Shown here: in pieces, positions 5,485-10,981 of the stretch
How the letters are laid out: every line of letters starts with the position of its first letter
Numbering within the stretch: the first letter of the stretch is position 1
Assembly: GCA_018715105.1 (NCBI GenBank)
Contig: DVMG01000015.1
Span: 1-10,981 of the forward strand
Direction of reading: 5' to 3'
Origin: Candidatus Ventricola intestinavium
GTDB taxonomy: Bacteria; Bacillota; Clostridia; Christensenellales; Aristaeellaceae
Length of the DNA stretch: 10,981 nucleotides
Notes under the pieces: model-generated
Told to the model about the DNA's origin: nothing
What the model saw: the letters and a program-made list of their open reading frames with translations, nothing else
Databases searched by the model: none
Made by a program: the position numbers and the translations under genes

Positions 5485-7428
5485 TTACTTTTCCGGCCGG
5501 CAATGTGCCCATTCGCGCACATGATCCCATGCCACATAAAAACCGGCGCCATGGCTGCAAAAGACACTGCCAGGCGGGTTCTGCTCGTCCGCCAGAGGGG
5601 AATAGCCACACTGCTCCACCATTTTCTCCTGTTCCCGGCATGGCTCATCCCGCAAATAGCGCGAAGCCAGGCGCCCATATCCACGTGTAGACGCGGCAAA
5701 CCGTGCCGGATAATCCCAAAATGCCGCGGCGGTGCATGTCCCGGAGAGCGTAACCTCTTCCTCTCCATATTCCGGCGCGTCCATCCGGGCTCCCAGGCGA
5801 AGCAGCTCGCCCGTCACGCGGCTGAGCGCCTGCGGCGGCATCGCCATATCAAACCGGATGACAGGTTCCAGCAGCACGTTTTTAGCCTGCATCAGCCCCT
5901 GGCGGATGGCTCGGTATGTCGCCTCGCGAAAATCCCCGCCCTCCGTGTGCTTAAGATGCGCGCGTCCGGCCACCAGGCGGATGCGCACATCCGTCAGGGG
6001 GCTTCCCGTCAGCACGCCTGGATGCTCTCGCTCCAGCACATGAGTTCCAATGAGCCTTTGCCAGTTGGCATCCAGCGTGTTGGGCGCGCAATCCGCCTCA
6101 AACACCACGCCGCTTCCCGGTTCGCCCGGCTCGATGCGCAGCCACACCTCTGCGTAATGGCGCAGGGGCTCGTAGTGGCCAATGCCTGTGACGGGCGAGG
6201 CGATGGTCTCCCTGTAGAGCACATGCGGGGGAAGAAAGCGCACGGCATCCCCAAACCGCTCCTCCAGAAGTCCGCCCAGCACCTCGGTCTGCACCGTTCC
6301 CATGATGCTCACGCTCACCCCTTCGGATGACGGACGCACATGCAGGAGCGGTTCCTCTTCCTCCAGCTCGCGCAGATGGGAAAGCAGCGTCCGCCTCTCC
6401 AGCGGCGGCACCGGGATCACATCCACGCTCATCACCGGCAGGGTCTTTGGGCTCTCCCCGCCGCTCTGCGCGCCGATTCGCTCTCCCGGCCGCGCGTCGA
6501 GCCCTGTCAGCGCCGCCGTCTGCCCCGCGCGCAAGCGCTCCACAGGCGTCAGCCGGGGGCCCTGCACCGCGCACAGCGCACTGGCCTTCTGCGTGCCGCG
6601 CGCCGTAAGCACCTCTTCCCGCGCGGAGAGGCACCCCGCCGTCGCACGCACATAGCAGTAACGGATGCCGCCCACGCGCCGCACGCGGTAAACCTGGGCG
6701 GAAAACGGCTCTGCTTCCCGCTGCTCCCACTGCGTGCGGCAGAGCGAAGCGATGGCCCGCATCAGCGCATCCACGCCCGTATCCATCAGCGCGCTGCCCG
6801 TCAGCACAGGAAAAAGCGCCCCACAGGCGAACGCGCGCCGGGCGCCCTCCCGATAATCCTCCCTCGAGGCCGTGCCGTCAAAATGGCGCTCAAGCAGGAT
6901 GCCGTCGCGGGCAGCCAGCTCCTCGCGCAGCACGCCTGCATCCACATCCGTCATCTGCACACAGTCGGGGCTGAGCAGCCGGTGCATCTGCGCCATCACG
7001 CGCGCTGCGTCCGCGCCCTCCCGGTCGGCCTTATTCAGGAAGAGGAGCGTTGGGATGCGGCGCGCGCGCAGCTGCCGAAAGAGCGTGACCGTGTGGCTCT
7101 GCACGCCTTCCACGCAGGAAAGAACCAGCAGCGCCGCATCCAGGGCGGAAAGCGCCCTCTCCGTCTCCCCCCAGAAGTCGGCATGACCGGGGGTATCCAT
7201 CAGCGTGACCTCCAGAGGCTCGCCCTCCGGCGTAGGCAGGGAAAAGCAAGCCTGATCGCAGAAGATTGTGATCCCGCGCGCACGCTCCAGCGCGCTGGCA
7301 TCCAGGAACGAGTCGCCGTGATCCACGCGTCCGCAGCGCCGGAGGACCCCCGCATGGCAGAGCATCTGCTCACACAGCGTCGTCTTCCCCGCGTCCACAT
7401 GCGCGGCAACCCCGAGCGTGAGGAACAT
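5485..7428 (-). CDS. TetM/TetO-type translation factor GTPase (EF-G superfamily), probably not a tetracycline resistance gene
   Basis: A five-domain EF-G-like GTPase of 647 residues, about the length of TetM (639). GTPase motifs, numbered from the chosen start: AHVDAGKTT (9-17), RGITI (51-55), DTPGH (78-82), NKAD (132-135) and GSAL (211-214). Domain II follows (about 240-320), then domains III-V (LLEPVIRFDMAMP near 519-531). Family members bind the ribosome and act as translocase-like or ribosomal-protection factors. The domain IV loop that reads YYSPVSTPADF in TetM reads HLKHTEGGDF here (491-500), and the C-terminus ends in FCSHGAGFYVAWDHVREW, unlike TetM. This suggests a chromosomal paralogue with another ribosomal role. 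An upstream in-frame ATG at 7446 exists, but 7428 is preceded by GGGAGGG at good spacing and matches family N-termini. It lies 47 bases after truA and is probably cotranscribed with it. Confidence 0.85.
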   Translation of the reverse strand: MFLTLGVAAHVDAGKTTLCEQMLCHAGVLRRCGRVDHGDSFLDASALERARGITIFCDQACFSLPTPEGEPLEVTLMDTPGHADFWGETERALSALDAALLVLSCVEGVQSHTVTLFRQLRARRIPTLLFLNKADREGADAARVMAQMHRLLSPDCVQMTDVDAGVLREELAARDGILLERHFDGTASREDYREGARRAFACGALFPVLTGSALMDTGVDALMRAIASLCRTQWEQREAEPFSAQVYRVRRVGGIRYCYVRATAGCLSAREEVLTARGTQKASALCAVQGPRLTPVERLRAGQTAALTGLDARPGERIGAQSGGESPKTLPVMSVDVIPVPPLERRTLLSHLRELEEEEPLLHVRPSSEGVSVSIMGTVQTEVLGGLLEERFGDAVRFLPPHVLYRETIASPVTGIGHYEPLRHYAEVWLRIEPGEPGSGVVFEADCAPNTLDANWQRLIGTHVLEREHPGVLTGSPLTDVRIRLVAGRAHLKHTEGGDFREATYRAIRQGLMQAKNVLLEPVIRFDMAMPPQALSRVTGELLRLGARMDAPEYGEEEVTLSGTCTAAAFWDYPARFAASTRGYGRLASRYLRDEPCREQEKMVEQCGYSPLADEQNPPGSVFCSHGAGFYVAWDHVREWAHCRPEK

Positions 7429-7475
7429 GCGCACCCTCCCTTCCATCCATTCCAGGCCGCCCGCCGGCAGAAAGG

Positions 7476-8312
7476 CTATTCTTTAAAATAGGCCAGCGCA
7501 GCCTCTTCATCCCCGCCGTAGAGCACCGCCATCAGCGTCAGGCCGCAGGCCGGGGCGGTATGCCCCAGGGCAAGGCGGTCGCCCGTGTGAATCGCGCGCG
7601 CAATGGCGCCCGGCTCCCGCCTGCCCGTGCCGACCTCCTCCAGCGTTCCCGCCAGGATGCGCACCATGTTGTAAAGAAATCCGTCGCCCAGCACGGTGAT
7701 TTCCACATCCTCCCCCCGCCTTTGCACCTGAACGCGGTAAAGGGTGCGCACCGTGCTTTGAGCCTCGCTTCCGCTGGCGGCAAACGCCGAAAAATCATGC
7801 GTGCCAAGCAAGCTCTGCGCCTCCAGGCGCATCCGCTCCACATCCAGCGGAAGCGGCACGTGCGCGCGGTACTGCCTTCCGATGGCGCACATGTGCCGCG
7901 CGTTGCAAAACACGTAACGGTATACCTTTCCCCGGGCGGCATAGCGCGCGTGAAATCCGCAGGGCGCTTCGCTGCTTTCGCGCACGCGGATATCCGGCGG
8001 GAGCAGCGTGTTGAGCGCAAAGCTGATCTTTTCAGGCGGAATGCGCGCAGCGCTGTCAACATGCGCGCATAGTCCGCGCGCGTGCACGCCCGCGTCCGTC
8101 CGGCTGGAACCCACGACGCTCACGGCCTCTCCCGTGAGGCGGGCAAGCGCCTCCTCCAGCGCCTGCTGAATGCTTGGCCCGTTTGCCTGCCGCTGCCATC
8201 CGCAGTATGCCGTGCCGTCATATTCCACAATCAGCTTATAACGCCGCTTTCCCTGCGGCGGATGATCCACCGGGCTGGGGCGATGGCGGCTTTCAAGGCG
8301 CAGGGCCTGCAT
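7476..8312 (-). CDS. truA: tRNA pseudouridine(38-40) synthase TruA
   Basis: Converts uridines 38-40 of the tRNA anticodon arm to pseudouridine. Family signatures are YKLIVEYDGTAYCGWQRQ near the N-terminus, SSRTDAGVHARG with the catalytic aspartate (Asp73 from this start), the HDFSAFAASGSE segment, and GDGFLYNMVRILAGTLEEVGTGR towards the C-terminus. The start is uncertain. The ATG at 8312 lies one base after the ecfT stop (278 residues), while a TTG at 8339 would extend the protein by nine residues and overlap ecfT. The ATG is preferred because no ribosome-binding site precedes the TTG. Either way there are about 20 unconserved residues before RRYKLIVEYDG, and a GTG at V15 is a further option. 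The location directly after the ecf genes is common in Bacillota. Confidence 0.93.
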   Translation of the reverse strand: MQALRLESRHRPSPVDHPPQGKRRYKLIVEYDGTAYCGWQRQANGPSIQQALEEALARLTGEAVSVVGSSRTDAGVHARGLCAHVDSAARIPPEKISFALNTLLPPDIRVRESSEAPCGFHARYAARGKVYRYVFCNARHMCAIGRQYRAHVPLPLDVERMRLEAQSLLGTHDFSAFAASGSEAQSTVRTLYRVQVQRRGEDVEITVLGDGFLYNMVRILAGTLEEVGTGRREPGAIARAIHTGDRLALGHTAPACGLTLMAVLYGGDEEAALAYFKE

Positions 8313-8313
8313 A

Positions 8314-9120
8314 TTATCCAAGCAGCCTGCCCTCCGCAACGATCAGGATCAGGAACAGCGCCATGGCCGCCGCGCCGTAGGCATCCAGCCGGGTATACCG
8401 CAATTCGCGCAGGCGGGTGCGGTGATCGCCGCCGCGGTAGCATCGCGCCTCCATGGCCATGGCCAGGTCATTCGCCCGGCGGAAAGAGCTGACAAACAGC
8501 GGCACGAGCAGCGGAATCATGGCCTTGGCCCGGGCAATCAGGTTGCCCGTTTCAAAGTCGGCGCCGCGAGCCATCTGCGCTTTCTGGATTTTATCCGTTT
8601 CCTCCAGCAGGGTGGGAATAAAGCGCAGGGCGATGGTCATCATCATCGCCAGCTCATGGGCCGGAAAATGAAACCGCTGAAGCGGATGCATCAGTCTTTC
8701 AAGGCCGTCCGTCAGCTGCACGGGGCTGGTGGTCAGCGTGAGCACGGATGTGCCCATGACCAGAAACACGAGGCGCAGCGCAAAATAAACGGCGTAGGAG
8801 AGCGCTTCCGCCGTAAGCGTGAAAAAGCCCAGATCCAGGATCACCGTTTCGCCGGCGGCAAAGAACAGATTGAGGACGAACGTGAAGATCAGGATAAACC
8901 GCAGCGGCCGGATGCCCTTGACCAGATAGGAAAAGCGGATGCCGGAAATGCGCACCACGATGTAGAGAAACAAAAGCGACAGCGCATATCCGGGCAGATT
9001 GCCAACCATAAACACGCCCACGATGTACACAATCGTGAGGATCAGCTTCATGCGCGGATCCATCCGGTGGATGGCGGAATCCCCCGGAAAATACTGGCCC
9101 AGCGTGATGTCGTTAAGCAT
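8314..9120 (-). CDS. ecfT: Energy-coupling factor transporter transmembrane subunit EcfT
   Basis: Membrane scaffold of the ECF module that links the two ATPases to exchangeable substrate-binding (S) proteins for vitamins or metals. The 268-residue protein has several hydrophobic segments (about 26-56, 73-98, 106-130, 200-212 and 247-262). Its coupling region carries the two family motifs that contact the ATPases: QMARGADF (Ala184-Arg185-Gly186) and MEARCYRGG (Ala225-Arg226-Cys227). The second is usually ARG or ARS, so the Cys is a mild variant. An earlier in-frame start would add 42 residues overlapping ecfA2. The ATG at 9120 is chosen because the protein then begins MLNDITLGQYFPGDSAIHRMDPR as in relatives, and a GGGAGG precedes it. 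It overlaps ecfA2 by eight bases, consistent with translational coupling. No S component gene is in the window. Confidence 0.95.
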   Translation of the reverse strand: MLNDITLGQYFPGDSAIHRMDPRMKLILTIVYIVGVFMVGNLPGYALSLLFLYIVVRISGIRFSYLVKGIRPLRFILIFTFVLNLFFAAGETVILDLGFFTLTAEALSYAVYFALRLVFLVMGTSVLTLTTSPVQLTDGLERLMHPLQRFHFPAHELAMMMTIALRFIPTLLEETDKIQKAQMARGADFETGNLIARAKAMIPLLVPLFVSSFRRANDLAMAMEARCYRGGDHRTRLRELRYTRLDAYGAAAMALFLILIVAEGRLLG

Positions 9121-9979
9121 GGCGGCCTCCCTTCCCCACGGCGGCAAGAATCGCCGCGCGGATCTCTTCCATGCGGTATGCGCCCTGCGGGATCTCAAGC
9201 CCCCTGCTGCGCAGGCGGGAGGCCAGCTCCACAGCCTGCGGCACATCCAGCCCGATGGAGCGAAGCTCCTCCCCGCGGGAGAAAACGTCGCGCGGCGCGC
9301 CGTCCATCACCACACGCCCATGATCCATCACGATCACCCGCTCGGCCAGCGAGGCCACATCCTCCATGGAATGGCTGACCATCACGATGGTTGCGCCGGA
9401 TTCTCTGTGCAGCGCGCGGATGAGCCCCAGGATTTCCTCGCGCCCCCGCGGATCCAGGCCCGCGCATGGCTCATCGAGCACAAGCACCTGCGGCTCCATG
9501 GCCAGCACGCCGGCAATGGCCGCGCGGCGCATCTGCCCGCCCGAGAGCTCAAACACCGACCGGTTGTGCAGGGTCTCATAGTCAAGCGCCACACGCCGCA
9601 TGGCGTCACGCACGCGGCGGTCGATCTCCTCCGGAGGAAGCCCCAGGTTTTTGGGGCCAAAGGAGATGTCCTTTTCAACCGTCTCCTCGAAGAGCTGGTT
9701 TTCCGGATATTGGAACACCAGCCCCACCCGGCAGCGCACGGCGCGCTTATCCGTCTGCTTGTCGCTCAGGTCAAGGCCGTCGACCACAACACGCCCGCTG
9801 GTGGGGGTGATCAGGCCGTTCAGGTGCTGCACAAGGGTAGACTTGCCGCTTCCCGTGTGGCCAATCAGGCCCACAAACTCCCCGTCCTCAATGGTCAGCG
9901 AGATATCATGCAGGGCCTGCGTCTCGTACGGCCCGCCGGGCATGTATACATAACTCACATTTTCGATGACAAGCGACAT
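9113..9979 (-). CDS. ecfA2: Energy-coupling factor transporter ATP-binding protein EcfA2
   Basis: One of the two ABC ATPases of the ECF transporter, acting as a heterodimer with EcfA1 on the cytoplasmic face of EcfT. Motifs: Walker A GHTGSGKST (40-48), Q-loop VFQYPENQLF (Gln90), signature LSGGQMRRAAIAG (145-157), Walker B VLVLDE (165-170, catalytic Glu170), D-loop AGLDP, and switch His203. The QMRR signature and the YPENQLFEETVEKDISFGPKN stretch are typical of EcfA2. The usual EPTAGLDP reads EPCAGLDP. Length (288) is normal. The ATG at 9979 overlaps the end of ecfA1 by 25 bases and the 3' end overlaps ecfT by eight. Confidence 0.95.
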   Translation of the reverse strand: MSLVIENVSYVYMPGGPYETQALHDISLTIEDGEFVGLIGHTGSGKSTLVQHLNGLITPTSGRVVVDGLDLSDKQTDKRAVRCRVGLVFQYPENQLFEETVEKDISFGPKNLGLPPEEIDRRVRDAMRRVALDYETLHNRSVFELSGGQMRRAAIAGVLAMEPQVLVLDEPCAGLDPRGREEILGLIRALHRESGATIVMVSHSMEDVASLAERVIVMDHGRVVMDGAPRDVFSRGEELRSIGLDVPQAVELASRLRSRGLEIPQGAYRMEEIRAAILAAVGKGGRHA

Positions 9980-10806
9980 ACTTCCTCCACCATTTCCTCC
10001 ACCGTCAGCACATCCGCGCGCACATCCAGGCCATCCTGCCTGAGCATATGGGCCAGATCGGTCATGGGCGGCACATCCAGCCCCAGCGCGCGCACCCTGT
10101 CCACCTGGCGGAAAACCTCGCGCGGCGTGCCGCTCATGGCAATCCTTCCCTCATCCATGACAATCACATAGTCCGCGGTGGCCGCCTCCGCCATGTAATG
10201 CGTGATGATCACGACGCTGATCCCTTCCTCGTCGTTTAAGCGGTGCACGGTATTCATCACCTCGCGCCGCCCGCTGGGATCCAGCATGGCTGTGGATTCA
10301 TCCAGAATGATCACATCCGGTTTCATGGCCAGCACACCGGCGATGGCCACGCGCTGCTTTTGCCCGCCGGAAAGCATGTGCGGCGCCTTTTTGGAAAATT
10401 CGCTCATGTTGACCGCACGCAGCGCCTCATCGATGCGCACGCGGATCTCTTTGGGCGGCACGCCGTTGTTTTCAAGGCCGAAGGCCACATCCTCCTCCAC
10501 GACCGTCGCCACGATCTGATTGTCCGGGTTTTGGAAAACCATGCCCGCATGCTGGCGGATGTCAAAGACCAGGTCGTCGTCGCGCGTGTCCATCCCGCAG
10601 ACCCAGACCGTGCCGTCTGTCGGAATATACAGGGCATTAAAAAGCTTGGCCAGCGTGGATTTCCCGCTGCCGTTATGCCCCAGGATCGCCAGGAATTCGC
10701 CGCTCTTTACGCGCATGGATACATCGTCAACCGCGTTTTTCTGCGCGTCGGGATAGGCATACACAAGGCTGCTGGCGATAATCCGGTTTTCATCAGGGTG
10801 TGTCAA
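9955..10806 (-). CDS. ecfA1: Energy-coupling factor transporter ATP-binding protein EcfA1
   Basis: Partner ABC ATPase of EcfA2. Motifs: Walker A GHNGSGKST (43-51), Q-loop VFQNPDNQIV (Gln92), signature LSGGQKQRVAIAG (145-157), Walker B VIILDE (165-170, Glu170), D-loop TAMLDP, and switch His203. The NPDNQIVATVVEEDVAFGLEN stretch and the QKQR signature fit EcfA1. The start is a TTG at 10806, with GGAGG nine bases upstream; no in-frame ATG lies nearer the conserved IIASSLVYAYPD. Length (283) is normal. It is the first gene of the ecfA1-ecfA2-ecfT-truA cluster. In many Bacillota this cluster follows the rpoA-rplQ ribosomal genes, but here a repeat element lies directly upstream and what precedes it is outside the window. 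Confidence 0.95.
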   Translation of the reverse strand: MTHPDENRIIASSLVYAYPDAQKNAVDDVSMRVKSGEFLAILGHNGSGKSTLAKLFNALYIPTDGTVWVCGMDTRDDDLVFDIRQHAGMVFQNPDNQIVATVVEEDVAFGLENNGVPPKEIRVRIDEALRAVNMSEFSKKAPHMLSGGQKQRVAIAGVLAMKPDVIILDESTAMLDPSGRREVMNTVHRLNDEEGISVVIITHYMAEAATADYVIVMDEGRIAMSGTPREVFRQVDRVRALGLDVPPMTDLAHMLRQDGLDVRADVLTVEEMVEEVCRLSSKM

Positions 10807-10830
10807 GGCTTGATTCCTCCAGATGTGTCC

Positions 10831-10981
10831 GCCTCCGCCGGCAAAGCCGGCAGATTCCGTTTGTTGACATAAACATTGCTTTCATTCAGGATAGACGCTG
10901 CTTTTCCAACGATTGGGAGAACTTTTTCTCCCCCCTACGGGGGGAAAAGCGTTTTGTCAACGGCTGCCTCCGCCGGCAGAT
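10831..10981 (-). repeat. Intergenic repeat upstream of ecfA1 (copy 6, cut by the window edge)
   Basis: In the same orientation as copy 5. On the + strand: GCCGGC-AAA-GCCGGC hairpin (10837-10851), GTTGACATAAAC (10863-10874), ATTGCTTTCATTCAGGAT, GCTGCTTTTCCAA (10898-10910), C-run/TAC/G-run hairpin (10922-10949), GCGTTTTGTCAAC (to 10961), then GCCTCCGCCGGCAGAT, which repeats the sequence at 10831-10842 and probably begins the second flanking hairpin. GTTGACATAAAC and GTTTTGTCAAC are inverted repeats. Read in reverse, CGTTGGAAAAGCAGCGTC matches the tail of the tandem units. No clear ecfA1 promoter is visible in the gap. Confidence 0.85.

Noticed and set aside
5485..7428. Tetracycline resistance gene
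   Set aside because: Fold and GTPase motifs match, but the TetM drug-displacement loop and C-terminus do not, and nothing mobile surrounds it.
8999..10171. 390-codon + strand open frame opposite ecfA1/ecfA2/ecfT
   Set aside because: Antisense shadow of strongly conserved ABC transporter genes, with no domain of its own.
10807..10981. Riboswitch controlling the ecf operon
   Set aside because: The sequence is a copy of the dispersed repeat found at unrelated genes, and I see no known vitamin-binding motif in it.

Overview
The window looks like a chromosomal segment of a GC-rich (roughly 60% by eye) Gram-positive anaerobe, most likely in Clostridia. The grounds are the darA-holB-ricT cluster, the ecfA1-ecfA2-ecfT-truA cluster and a TetM-like translation GTPase, all typical of Bacillota. 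I cannot name the genus. All nine genes are on the minus strand, so transcription runs from high to low coordinates. I see no tRNA, rRNA, insertion sequence, CRISPR array or phage gene.

From right to left along transcription: a general ECF vitamin/metal transporter core (ecfA1 10806-9955, ecfA2 9979-9113, ecfT 9120-8314) with overlapping genes runs almost without gap into truA (8312-7476, tRNA pseudouridine 38-40 synthase). After 47 bases comes an EF-G-superfamily GTPase of the ribosomal-protection (TetM/TetO) fold (7428-5485). After 104 bases holding a candidate operator comes a MocR/GabR-type regulator (5380-4025). After a 232-base spacer comes a DUF1989 (urea-carboxylase-associated family) protein (3792-3220). 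After a 482-base spacer full of repeats comes the darA-holB-ricT operon (2737-186): a c-di-AMP receptor, the clamp-loader delta-prime subunit and the Fe-S protein RicT/YaaT.

The most striking non-coding content is one family of intergenic repeat elements of about 100-150 bases. It is found in both orientations at four places: after ricT, between the DUF1989 gene and darA (where it forms a tandem array of about 140-base units), between the mocR-like gene and the DUF1989 gene, and upstream of ecfA1. Each good copy has a C-run/G-run hairpin with flanking CTTTT/AAAAG arms, an A-rich tail with a shared GGAAAAGCAGC-type motif, and a second GC hairpin built on CCGGC/GCCGG. The second hairpin changes sequence between loci but keeps its pairing. 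Copies occur only at probable transcription-unit boundaries.

The most notable protein observations are an arginine in place of the PLP-anchoring lysine in the MocR-like regulator, the loss of the TetM loop residues tied to tetracycline displacement in the GTPase, and a long Arg/Glu/Pro-rich tail on RicT. The window supports ordinary housekeeping functions plus an uncharacterised regulator/DUF1989 pair and a repeat family worth a genome-wide search.
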